This document shows, one piece after another, positions 54,024 through 62,214 of a stretch of 64,000 nt of DNA. The DNA comes from Nonomuraea jiangxiensis. Its GTDB lineage: Bacteria > Actinomycetota > Actinomycetes > Streptosporangiales > Streptosporangiaceae. A model generated the notes under the pieces. That model had not been told where the DNA came from, did no database searches, and saw only the letters and a list, made by a program, of their open reading frames with translations. Where the stretch lies: positions 1-64,000 of the forward strand of contig NZ_FNDJ01000013.1 of assembly GCF_900099965.1 (NCBI RefSeq). Reading direction: 5' to 3'. The position numbers and the translations under genes were made by a program. Each line of letters begins with the position of its first letter. Position 1 is the stretch's first letter.

Positions 54024-54785
54024 ATGGATCTTTCCATGTCCACCCCGGGCAACGCGAGCGCTGCCTGCACGTCCGTCGACTTCGACCCCGAGCAGCTCAC
54101 CGACGCGCAGCTTGCCGGCCACGCCTGCGTCGCCTGCGGCAGCGAGACCAACCACCTGACGCCGGTGAACCTGTACATCCACGTCGGCGGTGAGAGCCAG
54201 CTCTACGCCTGCTCGGGAAGCGAGCCCGCCACCACCGACGCGAACGACCCGGCCGTGGCCGCCCACATCCAGAAGGAGGCCGACAAGGCCGCGGAGGCGG
54301 CGGCGGCGAAGGTCAGGTACAGGCACGCGGCCACGATGGATGCCGTCCGCAAGGACCTGCGGGAGCGCCCCACCGCCTACTGGCTGACCTCGCACCCGTG
54401 CGACCAGTGGTGCACCAACGGCAACATCCACCGCTCCGGCGACGACCCGGACGACCGCGTCCACGAGTCCGACTTCCACAGCGTCACGTTCGACACGATG
54501 GACCCGTCCACCTCCTACGCCGAGTACCAGCCGCCCGAGATGAGGTTCCTCCTCCAGCGCGGATACCGGGAGTCCGAGCCGCGCCTGTACATGGAGATGG
54601 AAGACGAGCCGGTCGCGTGGGCCACCCTCCGCGAGGCTGAGCTTCTGGCGTTCCGCATCCTCGACCTGGTCCGGCAGGCGCGCGGGCAGGAGCCGCCCCG
54701 GACGCAGCTCTTCGACTCGGAGGGGCGCTGCGCTGACCGCGAGTGCGTCACCTGCCACGCCGAGCAGTCGCAGGCGTCGGCGTGA
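54024..54785 (+). CDS. DUF6907-like protein
   Basis: 253 residues; ATG 54024 has AGGAGGAG upstream. The N-terminal half contains two CxxC-like pairs (CVACGSE...) and an Ala-rich helix; the second half has HPCDQWCTNGNIHRSGDDP and FHSVTFD, the pattern of DUF6907 proteins found in actinomycete integrative elements and plasmids. Function unknown, possibly zinc-binding. First gene of the element's rightward operon. Confidence 0.7.
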   Translation: MDLSMSTPGNASAACTSVDFDPEQLTDAQLAGHACVACGSETNHLTPVNLYIHVGGESQLYACSGSEPATTDANDPAVAAHIQKEADKAAEAAAAKVRYRHAATMDAVRKDLRERPTAYWLTSHPCDQWCTNGNIHRSGDDPDDRVHESDFHSVTFDTMDPSTSYAEYQPPEMRFLLQRGYRESEPRLYMEMEDEPVAWATLREAELLAFRILDLVRQARGQEPPRTQLFDSEGRCADRECVTCHAEQSQASA

Positions 54786-54961
54786 ACATCACGCTCCCGG
54801 TAGAGGTGCTCGTCCGCGCCACCGATGAGGCGGCGCGGGCGTACCTCACGCTGTCCGCGCTGCTTGCTGAGGCTGGTCACATCGGCCGGCCCACCGTGCC
54901 CGCCACGGCTGACGTGGTGGACCTGACCGCCTACAGGATCGGCCGCGGGGGTGCCGCATGA
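54782..54961 (+). CDS. small hypothetical protein, 59 aa
   Basis: Starts at a GTG overlapping the previous stop (GTGA) and ends in an ATGA overlap with the next gene. An amphipathic helix (ATDEAARAYLTLSALLAEAGH) dominates. No family recognised; the tight coupling on both sides supports translation. Confidence 0.6.
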   Translation: MNITLPVEVLVRATDEAARAYLTLSALLAEAGHIGRPTVPATADVVDLTAYRIGRGGAA

Positions 54962-55272
54962 GCTGTCGTTACCCCTGGTGCGTCCGTGAGCGCACCGACA
55001 TCGAGCCTGACAGCACCACGCACATTTCCGAGCCGGTCGAGATCGGCGACCTGAAGGTGTACACCGTCGTCTTCGGCGACGGCCCTGACGTGGTCGGCCT
55101 GGCGGAGCTGCGGTACACCAACCCGAACCTGTCCATCGACCTGACGTCCACGAGCGCCGACACGATGGCGCGGATTCTCGATCGCATCGAGGGCGAGCAC
55201 GCCGCCCGGGTGGCTGCCGCCCTGCACACTGCGGCCGACACGCTCGACCAGGCGCAAGGGGAGGACGCATGA
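54958..55272 (+). CDS. hypothetical protein, DUF6907-like short form
   Basis: 104 residues starting MSCRYPWCVRERTD. The C-x-WC-type start, a later His and LTSTSADTMARILDRIEGEH resemble a shorter version of the DUF6907 protein at 54024, so the two may be paralogues. ATGA overlaps on both sides. Confidence 0.6.
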   Translation: MSCRYPWCVRERTDIEPDSTTHISEPVEIGDLKVYTVVFGDGPDVVGLAELRYTNPNLSIDLTSTSADTMARILDRIEGEHAARVAAALHTAADTLDQAQGEDA

Positions 55273-56024
55273 TCCGCTGGTCCACGACGATCGTCGTCGT
55301 CATCCTCGCCGCGGTGGCGGCGGTCGTGAGCTACCGCCACGCTCTCGAGGTCGTCGCCGCTCACGGCGAGTCGGGCCTGACCGCCTACCTGGTGCCGCTC
55401 ACCATCGACGGGTTGGTGTTCGCGTCGTCGATGGTGCTGCTCGACGCTGCCCGCCGCGGCGCTCGCAGGCCGAAGCTCGCCTACTTCACGCTGGCGCTTG
55501 GCATCGCGGCCACGTTGGCGGCGAACGTCTTGCACGGTATCGCTCACGGGCCGATCGGCGCTGTCGTGGCCGCGTGGCCCGCCGCGGCGCTGGTCTTGTC
55601 CTATGAGTTGCTCATGGGGCTGATCCGGAGGTCGGCCGTTAGTGACGATGTTAAGCCTGACATTGTTACTAACGATCTTGGAGCCGTTGATGTTATGAAC
55701 GGCTCCAAGATCGAGGTACAAGAGTCCGTTGTACCTGTGCAGGTAGAACCGGTGCGCGATGTTAAGCCTGACATCCCGCACCACCTCGACGAGCCGCCCG
55801 TGGTCGAGGTCGAGGTACAGCCCGATCTTGTACCTGAGCCCGATGCGGACGCGCCTTACCGGCCGGTCGCGGTGGCTACCTTCCTCGCCGAAGTGGCGCA
55901 GGGCGAGCCGCCTACCGTCCGCACGATCAAGGACAAGTTGAACGTCGGCACCGACCGTGCCCGACGTCTGCAGGCGTACCTCGGTGGCCTGGTGGAGACA
56001 TCAGGGCTCGCCAACAGCAACTAG
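55269..56024 (+). CDS. DUF2637 membrane protein (spread/SpdB-like)
   Basis: 251 residues. Four membrane helices in the first 125 residues (IVVVILAAVAAVVSYRHA, YLVPLTIDGLVFASSMVLL, YFTLALGIAATLAANVLHG, AAWPAAALVLSYELLMGL) form the DUF2637 domain of actinomycete plasmids and conjugative elements, where such proteins assist spread of the element along the mycelium. The C-terminal 60 residues look like a winged helix (VATFLAEVAQGEPPTVRTIKDKLNVG). The linker-coding DNA holds a cluster of palindromes. ATG 55269. Confidence 0.82.
   Translation: MIRWSTTIVVVILAAVAAVVSYRHALEVVAAHGESGLTAYLVPLTIDGLVFASSMVLLDAARRGARRPKLAYFTLALGIAATLAANVLHGIAHGPIGAVVAAWPAAALVLSYELLMGLIRRSAVSDDVKPDIVTNDLGAVDVMNGSKIEVQESVVPVQVEPVRDVKPDIPHHLDEPPVVEVEVQPDLVPEPDADAPYRPVAVATFLAEVAQGEPPTVRTIKDKLNVGTDRARRLQAYLGGLVETSGLANSN
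55638..55835. repeat. cluster of palindromes and an 18-bp direct repeat inside the DUF2637 gene
   Basis: Five elements in 200 bp. GTTAGTGAC...GTTACTAAC (55638-55673, one mismatch). A perfect 16-bp inverted repeat with arms 55673-55688 and 55698-55713 and a 9-nt loop. AGGTACAA/TTGTACCT (55714-55736). AGGTACA/TGTACCT (55813-55835). The direct repeat CGATGTTAAGCCTGACAT at 55646-55663 and 55757-55774. The palindromes have 7-27-nt loops. They fall in the poorly constrained linker of the protein. Confidence 0.85.
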
Positions 56025-56105
56025 TCCCCCATTGACCCCGGCCCGGGTGCTGCCCTCCAAGACACGTACCCGGGCCGGTCCCTCACAACGGAGGTGCCTC
56101 ACATC

Positions 56106-56333
56106 ATGACCGAAGTTCACGACCGACGCGCGCTGCTGCTGGTGGCGCGCGTCCTGGTGTTCCGCGCCGCGGTCGGCCTGGTGCTCGTGCTCGCCATCCT
56201 CGGTCACGTCCTGGTGCTGCTGCTCGGCGCCCTGGACGCGCTCGTGACCGCGTGGCTTGGCCTGCCGCGGCTGTCGCGGTTCTCTCGCCAGTTCGTCGAG
56301 GTCGTCCGCGAGACGTGGCGGGAGGAGCGATGA
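56106..56333 (+). CDS. small membrane protein (Spd-like)
   Basis: 75 residues from ATG 56106; GGAGG lies 11 nt upstream. Two hydrophobic stretches (ALLLVARVLVFRAAVGLVLVL, ILGHVLVLLLGALDALVTAW) then a basic tail. Probably part of the spread or transfer apparatus. ATGA overlap with the next gene. Confidence 0.65.
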   Translation: MTEVHDRRALLLVARVLVFRAAVGLVLVLAILGHVLVLLLGALDALVTAWLGLPRLSRFSRQFVEVVRETWREER

Positions 56334-56719
56334 GCGAGCGTCCCGGCCGGAACCGCATCCCTGAACTCTCGGCGATCCCGTGGGAAGGCCCAAGGGCGAT
56401 CACGCAGTACGCGCGTGTCGGGCGGGATCTGTGCCGCGACCTCACCCAGGAGTTCGAGATCGGCGCTGACGAGCTGTACGCGGTGCTGATCCGCAGCTTC
56501 AAGGGTCACCCGGTGCTGTCCCTGTTGGGCGCCCCCGACGTCCGCCTGAGGGCGCGGCGCGTGGTGAAGCGACTCAAGCGGGCGGCGGAGCTGCAGAAGG
56601 GCGCCGGTACGGAGCTGGTGAAGTTCCACGCCCAGTTCCGCAAGGAGTTCGTCGACGTGCTCCCGAAGGCCAACCCCGAGAAGCGCAAGAGCACGTTCGA
56701 CTGGAAGGACGATGACTGA
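56330..56719 (+). CDS. hypothetical protein, 129 aa
   Basis: Soluble, helical and basic. Contains ITQYARVGRDLCRDLTQEFEIG and RLRARRVVKRLKRAAELQKG. No family recognised. It is locked between ATGA and TGATG overlaps and directly precedes the translocase gene, so it may be an accessory transfer protein. Confidence 0.6.
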   Translation: MSERPGRNRIPELSAIPWEGPRAITQYARVGRDLCRDLTQEFEIGADELYAVLIRSFKGHPVLSLLGAPDVRLRARRVVKRLKRAAELQKGAGTELVKFHAQFRKEFVDVLPKANPEKRKSTFDWKDDD

Positions 56720-58728
56720 TGGCGCGTGGCAAGGAGCTCGTGCCCGTGCAAGAGGAGTCCTCCCTGGCCAAGGTCACGGCCCGGGAGGTTTCCCGCCTGC
56801 TGACCCTGGTCACGCCGTGGATCGCGGGCGTGTTCACGTTCGGACTGGCGTCCGCGCTGCATTTCATCCTGTACAGCCCTGACACGATCGGCGGCTGGTC
56901 GAGCGTGGTCACGATCTGCGTGGTGATCCTGACCGGCGTCACCTACGGCCAGAGCCACGCCCGCGGCCCGTGGGGCAAGACCCACACGACGCTATCGACG
57001 TTCCTGGCAGGCATGTGGACGCTGAGCGTGGTCATCTCCGGTCCCGGGCACCCGATCGTGTGGCGGCTCGGCGTGGTCGGCGGCGTCACCATGGCGTTGT
57101 CGTGGAACATCCGCACGGTCATCCGGTTGAAGGGCTGGGATCAGCCTGGCGCTATCGCCGACCCGCTCGCGTTCCTGTTCGGCCAGGGCGCCGAGAAGGC
57201 CGGCATGCATGAGGTCGAGGCGAAGACCATCAAGGCCACCGCGCACAAGGTGGAGGGCGAGGTGCAGCTCCAGGAGGGGCGGCACATCGCCGAGGATCTA
57301 CAGAAGGAGGTCGCCTACGTCGAGTCGGGCATTGGGTTGCCCCCGGGGTCGATCACCGCCAGCGTTGACCCCGACGACGCCAGCAAGGCCAAGGTCGTCA
57401 TCAGCGACGCCCGGGTGATGAAGAACCCGATCCCGTGGCGTGGCCCGTCCCGGCCTGGCCTGTCGATCGCCGATCCGCTGTGCCCGGGGCTGTGGCAGGA
57501 CCTCGACGAGATCGAATATGTGATCGTCGGCCACCACCTGCAGATGATGGGCCAGACCGGTTCCGGAAAGAGCATCGGCGGGGCGTGGAACTTCCTCGCG
57601 GAGGTCATCACCCGGTACGACGTGGCGGTGTTCGCCGGCGACATCACCAAGGGCGATCAGACGCTCGGCCCGATGCGGGAATCGCTGCACCGGTTCGAGA
57701 CGACCAAGGCGGGCGTCAAGGCGATGCTCGCCGAGCTGCAGTCCAAGGTGAAGGAGCGGACGAACTACCTGTCCAGCAAGGGGCTGCAGAAGTGGAAGCG
57801 CGGATGCGGCCTGACGTACTGGCTGATCTGGCTGGAGGAGTTTCCCGACATCTTCGACTGCCTCACCGACAAGGAGCAGGAAGCGTTCCTGTCGATGGTC
57901 AAGGCGATCCGCTCGGCGGGCGGCACGATCGTCATGAGCTTGCAGCGCTCCGACTACACGCAGATGCCGACCTTGGTCCGCGGACAGCTCGCGAAGATGT
58001 GCTTCGGCGTGGAGAACTCGGCGGACGCCACGTTCGGCCTGTCGGAGCGGCAGCAGGACGCCGAGTGCCGTCCCGAGCTGTGGACCAACAGCCAGCCCGG
58101 CATGGCGTATCTGGACGCGCCCACGCTCGGCGAAGGGAGGTTCGCGATGCCGCTCCGCACGTACGCATGGGGCCTCGACGACCAGGGCGAGGTCGACGAC
58201 GAGCTGGCCAACGCGGCGATGCGCGCCCACGCCGCCCAGTGGCCGGCCACGGCCAAGCCGGTCGACGCCACCACCGCGGCCCTGTCGAGGCTCACGGGCG
58301 GCGGCCAGGCGGCAACGGCCACGGCTGGGGAGCTCGAACAAGACGCAGACGACGACGATGATGAGGAGGTGCGGAACGTGGCCAAGGAGTACTTGGAGAC
58401 CGACGACCCCGACCCCGAGGTGACAGGCGACATCGACGACGAGATCCCCGACCTCGACGATGGCGAGCCGCCCCTGACGTTCGCGCCTCCGGCGCAGACG
58501 ATGACCGCTGAGGAGCGCGGAGCGGCCCTCATGAAGCGGCTGCAAGAGCTGTGGGACGACGGGGCGCGGTCGTTCTCCTCCGGCGATCTCAGACCGTTGT
58601 GGGAGTCCACCGACATGAGCCGCTCGTGGGTCCAGAAGACGCTCAAGAAGCTGGTCGAGGCGGGCGTACTCGGCGGGTACGACGAAGAGGCTCAGCGCTA
58701 CCTCATGCCGGACCGGCCGGAAGCGTGA
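56719..58728 (+). CDS. TraB/FtsK-SpoIIIE-type DNA translocase
   Basis: 669 residues. Four membrane helices lie in residues about 25-130. A cytoplasmic ATPase follows with Walker A GQTGSGKSIGGAWNFL and Walker B LTYWLIWLEEFPDIFD; MSLQRSDYTQMPTLVRGQLAKM is the FtsK-like motif near the ring interface. A very acidic linker (EQDADDDDDEE...) leads to a C-terminal winged helix (SSGDLRPLWESTDMSRSWVQKTLKKLVEAG), the place where TraB proteins recognise short DNA repeats. TraB-type pumps move double-stranded DNA between hyphae in Streptomyces conjugation. ATG overlaps the previous stop (TGATG). Confidence 0.9.
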   Translation: MARGKELVPVQEESSLAKVTAREVSRLLTLVTPWIAGVFTFGLASALHFILYSPDTIGGWSSVVTICVVILTGVTYGQSHARGPWGKTHTTLSTFLAGMWTLSVVISGPGHPIVWRLGVVGGVTMALSWNIRTVIRLKGWDQPGAIADPLAFLFGQGAEKAGMHEVEAKTIKATAHKVEGEVQLQEGRHIAEDLQKEVAYVESGIGLPPGSITASVDPDDASKAKVVISDARVMKNPIPWRGPSRPGLSIADPLCPGLWQDLDEIEYVIVGHHLQMMGQTGSGKSIGGAWNFLAEVITRYDVAVFAGDITKGDQTLGPMRESLHRFETTKAGVKAMLAELQSKVKERTNYLSSKGLQKWKRGCGLTYWLIWLEEFPDIFDCLTDKEQEAFLSMVKAIRSAGGTIVMSLQRSDYTQMPTLVRGQLAKMCFGVENSADATFGLSERQQDAECRPELWTNSQPGMAYLDAPTLGEGRFAMPLRTYAWGLDDQGEVDDELANAAMRAHAAQWPATAKPVDATTAALSRLTGGGQAATATAGELEQDADDDDDEEVRNVAKEYLETDDPDPEVTGDIDDEIPDLDDGEPPLTFAPPAQTMTAEERGAALMKRLQELWDDGARSFSSGDLRPLWESTDMSRSWVQKTLKKLVEAGVLGGYDEEAQRYLMPDRPEA

Positions 58729-58778
58729 CGCGCGCACGGCTGCGCGTGGGCTGCGCGCCGATCGCTTGTTGATCAAGC

Positions 58779-58893
58779 TGCCACGGGGTGCCACGCCCGG
58801 TGCCACGAAGGGGTGCCACGATGCGTGGCACCCCTTCTGACCTGTAACACCCCCCGCGTGGCACACCCCCAGCCCCTACGCGAGGGTGCCACG
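58779..58893. repeat. GTGCCACG repeat cluster between the translocase and GntR genes
   Basis: GTGCCACG occurs directly at 58788, 58800, 58813 and 58886 (and CTGCCACG at 58779) and inverted (CGTGGCAC) at 58824 and 58857. The pair at 58808-58836 is a perfect 13-bp hairpin with a 3-nt loop, able to end both converging transcripts. Spacing of the first four is 9-13 bp, like iterons. Candidate binding site of the TraB winged helix or of a replication protein. Confidence 0.75.
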
Positions 58894-59145
58894 CTACGAC
58901 TCCGGCCACTCCTCCGCAGGCTTCACGAACGTCCCGCGACCCTGAACGGTCACGGTCCAACCCTCCTCGCCGAGCGCCTTCATCGCCCGCCGTACGGTGC
59001 CGCGAGCGATGCCGTGCTCCTGGATGAGCTGGGTCTCGCTCGGGAGCGGTTGGCGCGGCTCGTACTCGCCGGCCTTGATGCGCTCGCGGATGATCGCCGC
59101 GAGTTGCTGCCACAGCGGTGTCGGGTCGAGCTGGTTAACGGTCAC
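58894..59145 (-). CDS. GntR-family repressor, DNA-binding domain only (KorSA-like)
   Basis: 83 residues. The chain is a complete GntR winged helix: PLWQQLAAIIRERIKAGEYEPRQPLPSETQLIQEHGIARGTVRRAMKALGEEG with the wing VTVQGRGTFV, but has no effector domain. Stand-alone or short GntR proteins of this kind (KorSA/KorA) hold transfer genes silent in actinomycete elements. GTG 59145 overlaps the stop of an 8-codon leader ORF; a longer start at 59199 is possible. Palindromic TGTACG sites lie just upstream. Confidence 0.85.
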   Translation of the reverse strand: MTVNQLDPTPLWQQLAAIIRERIKAGEYEPRQPLPSETQLIQEHGIARGTVRRAMKALGEEGWTVTVQGRGTFVKPAEEWPES

Positions 59146-59168
59146 GCGTAACACATTAAGGACGGCAT
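59142..59168 (-). CDS. 8-codon leader ORF (MPSLMCYA) before the GntR gene
   Basis: ATG 59168 has AAAGGA 7 nt upstream, a better site than the GntR start itself. The TGA overlaps the GntR GTG (GTGA). It probably brings ribosomes to the GntR start. Confidence 0.4.
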   Translation of the reverse strand: MPSLMCYA

Positions 59169-59186
59169 GAACAGTCCTTTCGGGCG

Positions 59187-59232
59187 GTACGAGTTGCATA
59201 GGCTGTACGAGCTGTACGGGCTAGACGTACAG
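59187..59232. promoter_or_regulatory. operator cluster between GntR gene and divergent gene
   Basis: GTACGAG at 59188, CTGTACGAG at 59203, and the palindrome CTGTACG-GGCTAGA-CGTACAG at 59212-59232, followed by CCGTACA. This fits GntR-type operators and would allow the repressor to control both directions. Confidence 0.65.
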
Positions 59233-59239
59233 TCCGTAC

Positions 59240-59494
59240 ATGCCCTCCAAGCAGCCGCTCGACATTCCCGAGTGCACGGTCCGCCTCGACGACAACGGCG
59301 TGTATCACCTCACTCACGAGTCCGGCCGTACCGCGTCCGCTGCCACCGAGCGCGGCGCGATGTTGTGCGGCATGGCGCTCCGCATCCTCGCCGAACACGC
59401 CGACCCGCCGCCGCCCGGCATGAGGCACCACCACATCTCGTGGCCCGCCCACCTGGACCGCGAGATCCCGTTCACCACAGGCGACCTGCCATGA
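59240..59494 (+). CDS. hypothetical protein, 84 aa
   Basis: Starts at ATG 59240, right after the operator cluster and without an RBS, so it may be leaderless. Small soluble protein with VRLDDNGVYHLTHESG and a His-rich end (GMRHHHISWP). No family recognised. ATGA overlap with the next gene. Likely under GntR control. Confidence 0.6.
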   Translation: MPSKQPLDIPECTVRLDDNGVYHLTHESGRTASAATERGAMLCGMALRILAEHADPPPPGMRHHHISWPAHLDREIPFTTGDLP

Positions 59495-59799
59495 GCGCCA
59501 GCAAACCGTTCCGGGACGTGCTCGCCGAGTACACCGCGGGCAAGCAGTGGGTGGCCCGCTTCGAGCAAGACCAGTCCGACGCGAGCGCATGGTGGCTGGT
59601 GGACGGCAGGCAGATAAGCCGCGCGGCCTGGGTCCCGCACGACGAGACGGACGGGTTCATCGCGGTCTGGCTCTTGCACTGGTTGAACGAGGAGACCATG
59701 GAGACGCGGTTCCTTAACGCGATCAAGCGGAAGCACATGGACCGCACCGCCCTGGCCCTCAAGGCGTACAAGCTGTACCTGCAGCTACGCAGAGGTTGA
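59491..59799 (+). CDS. hypothetical protein, 102 aa
   Basis: ATG overlaps the preceding stop. Trp- and Ala-rich segment ASAWWLVDGRQISRAAWV, then WLLHWLNEETMETRF and a basic C-terminus. No domain recognised. Last gene before the convergent packaging operon. Confidence 0.6.
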   Translation: MSASKPFRDVLAEYTAGKQWVARFEQDQSDASAWWLVDGRQISRAAWVPHDETDGFIAVWLLHWLNEETMETRFLNAIKRKHMDRTALALKAYKLYLQLRRG

Positions 59800-59844
59800 T
59801 CACAGACCCCCTGGTGATCTCTTGCCTCTTTCGCCAGGGAGGAA

Positions 59845-59892
59845 GTGGCCCCGCCCCCGGGGGTGGTAGCCCGGACGATCGGGCGGGGCCAC
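59845..59892. terminator. GC-rich inverted repeats between converging operons
   Basis: GTGGCCCCGCCC (59845-59856) pairs perfectly with GGGCGGGGCCAC (59881-59892) around a 24-nt loop that can form an inner stem. A second, similar pair built on GGGGCGGGGCC follows near 59947-59990. Probably bidirectional termination. Confidence 0.5.
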
Positions 59893-60083
59893 CGCAAGAC
59901 GTCCGGCTCCCACACCACACCACGCGCCCGGGAGCCGGACCCGGTGGCCCCGTCCCCCGCCACGGAGGGCAGCACAAAGGGGGCGGGGCCATCTCACGCG
60001 CGCGCGTAAGAAGGGGGTCCCGAAAGTCCGGAAACTCTCGCGCGCGTACGCGCGTAGAGCCTCGCAAAACTCTCGAAACGCGG

Positions 60084-61703
60084 TCAGTTCCACCCGTACA
60101 CGCGGCCCGTGCGCTTCTTCTTCGGCTGGTCGAGCTTGCCCGACTCGACCACCTCATGCCGTGCCTGGTCGGCCAGGATCGACGCGGCCCACCCGTCCAC
60201 CTTCCGCTTCGAGCCGCGGGCTTCCTTCCCGAAGCTGATGCCGTACCGGTTCGGCCGGCGGCGGGTGTTCAACGCGTGAGCACGCAACCGCAGCTCCCCC
60301 GTGTGCTTGACCAGCCGATCCCGGACAGCCGCGGCCAGGCGCTCATTCGCCAGGGTGGACGCCTGCTGACGCCCGCGCATGTCCCACCCCACCGGAGAAT
60401 TAGGCGAGGCGGACACCAACAGCTTGTCCCGGAAGTCGACAGACCACATGTCGATGTACGACGTCCACTGCTCAACGTCCGCGAAGAACGCCACCACGTT
60501 GTAGGCGTCGAACGCCAGCCTGACCATGTCGTTGACCGCCTCGCGGTCCACCTGCCAGCCCTTGTCATGCGGAGGCTCCGGGCACTCCCAGATGCCGAGC
60601 GTCTGCAGGAGGCGGTCCGAGACACGCATCGCCACCAGCGCCGTGGCGTCGTCGCTCTTGCCACCGTCGAACCCGAGCGTGATCGTGTCGCCGTTCTGTA
60701 GCCGCTCTGGGCTCTCGCAGGCGTCCCACTCGTGCGCGGCGATCAGGGAGTCCTCAGCCACGGCCACCTCATTCAAGTAGTAGCGGCGGGCGTCCGACGG
60801 GTGCGTGTTCACGTCGTACACCTCAGCCACGATCCGATCTATGTTGATCCACGGGCTGTCCGCATACAGAGCGGCCAGGCCGGCGCGCAACTGCGTCTCG
60901 TCGGCCAGGTCCGCCACAACCGCTTTCGGGTGGAAGCGCAGCAGCCCGCCATCCACGACGCCACCAGAAGCGATCAGATCGGCGTACGCGGACGTCTCCT
61001 CCGCCACCGAGCCCTCGCCAGGGCGCCAACAGTTCGTCGTCTCCAACGAGCGGCCACCCGTCTTGCCAAGGTTGCGGCGCAGCGTCGCGGCCAGGCGCAC
61101 GCCGTGATTGGCCAGCGTCCACAGGTGCGGCTCGTCGAGGATCGCGGCCGTCAACCGCTGCCCCTCCCTCGACGGCGCCGACGCGGTCACCGGCTCCAGC
61201 TTGCCCGCCCGGGTACGGACCCGCGTCACCCCCAAGTCGAGCCCCTCGACCTCATCCGCGGCCCTACCGTTGCCGAGCATCGACAACACCAGCGACATCG
61301 TGTTGTACGCCTGATCCTGCGACACCGCCGCCAACTGCACATGCGGCGACGGGTGCGGCCTGCCCGTTGCCTCGCCGGTCGAGTCGAACCCGTCGAACAC
61401 CACCGGACCGGCCAGCTCCACACACGACACCGCGGCGGCCATCGGCGACTTGCCGGCGCCCTTCGGCAACACCACCTGGCCACGGCGGAACAGCCACGCC
61501 CCCGCCTGATCGACGGCGTACCACCACAGGATCAACCGCGCCTGAGAGTCCGTCCACACCCACGGCTCGCCAGCGCGATCCCCGTCCGGTTGGGCGAGCA
61601 TCTCAGCCCCCCAGGCGAGCACGTCATAGCCGACCGAGCGGATGCCGTACGCGTCCGGCTTGCCCACAGGAAGGCCGTCAGCGGACACAGGAGGCACGAT
61701 CAC
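60084..61703 (-). CDS. phage terminase large subunit
   Basis: 539-residue packaging motor and nuclease. The ATPase has a variant Walker A LPKGAGKSPMAAA and Walker B TAAILDEPH; the RNase H-like nuclease begins ITLGFDGGKSDDATALVAM with its catalytic Asp and has VAFFADVEQWTSYIDMW further on. GTG 61703 overlaps the small-subunit stop (GTGA). It is the last gene of its operon: no portal, protease or capsid gene follows; the next genes run the other way. Confidence 0.93.
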   Translation of the reverse strand: MIVPPVSADGLPVGKPDAYGIRSVGYDVLAWGAEMLAQPDGDRAGEPWVWTDSQARLILWWYAVDQAGAWLFRRGQVVLPKGAGKSPMAAAVSCVELAGPVVFDGFDSTGEATGRPHPSPHVQLAAVSQDQAYNTMSLVLSMLGNGRAADEVEGLDLGVTRVRTRAGKLEPVTASAPSREGQRLTAAILDEPHLWTLANHGVRLAATLRRNLGKTGGRSLETTNCWRPGEGSVAEETSAYADLIASGGVVDGGLLRFHPKAVVADLADETQLRAGLAALYADSPWINIDRIVAEVYDVNTHPSDARRYYLNEVAVAEDSLIAAHEWDACESPERLQNGDTITLGFDGGKSDDATALVAMRVSDRLLQTLGIWECPEPPHDKGWQVDREAVNDMVRLAFDAYNVVAFFADVEQWTSYIDMWSVDFRDKLLVSASPNSPVGWDMRGRQQASTLANERLAAAVRDRLVKHTGELRLRAHALNTRRRPNRYGISFGKEARGSKRKVDGWAASILADQARHEVVESGKLDQPKKKRTGRVYGWN

Positions 61704-62077
61704 GCCGACACCCCAGCAGAGCCCCAGCGGGCACGCGCCGCGGCCCTGGCCGACTCAGAGCGCCTCGACGACTTGGGGCGCTCGTCCACCACCTCATCCG
61801 GTAGTCCGAGCTTGCCCAGCAGGGCCGCCACCAACGCCCGGTGCTTCGGCAGCTCCGACACCAGCGGAGCGGCCACCGGCTGACCCATCGACCCCTTCAC
61901 CTCCAACGGCCGGCCCACCCGAGCCGCCTCCAGCTCGTCAACCAGGTCCGCCTCACGGCACGCGTCCAACAGGATGCGGAGCTTATGCGGAGGAAGCGGC
62001 CCCAGCGCGGTAACGTCCTCCCACAACTCCGCACCCGAAGGCCCCAGACCAGCGGGAACGGTCGCCTTCTTGGTCAT
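61700..62077 (-). CDS. phage terminase small subunit-like protein (P27 type)
   Basis: 125 residues from ATG 62077, AAGGGG upstream. Layout GLGPSGAELWEDVTALGPLPPHKLRILLDACREADLVDELEA is that of P27-like small subunits that recognise the packaging start. The C-terminal part is basic (SSRRSESARAAARARW). Coupled to the large subunit by GTGA. Confidence 0.8.
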   Translation of the reverse strand: MTKKATVPAGLGPSGAELWEDVTALGPLPPHKLRILLDACREADLVDELEAARVGRPLEVKGSMGQPVAAPLVSELPKHRALVAALLGKLGLPDEVVDERPKSSRRSESARAAARARWGSAGVSA

Positions 62078-62214
62078 CTGACACCCCTTTCACCGGCCTG
62101 AAAAACGCGAGATCGGGCACGCACGGCCAGCCATGCATTGCCGGACCGGGCTCGCGGGCAAATTTCGAAAGGGGTCATACCCCACCATTTCGGACATTGT
62201 TCTCATGTGCACAA

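Noticed and set aside
59199..59199. ATG 59199 as the GntR start
   Set aside because: It would add 18 residues not seen in short GntR proteins. The GTG at 59145 places the usual N-terminus and is coupled to a leader ORF, though the longer form cannot be excluded.
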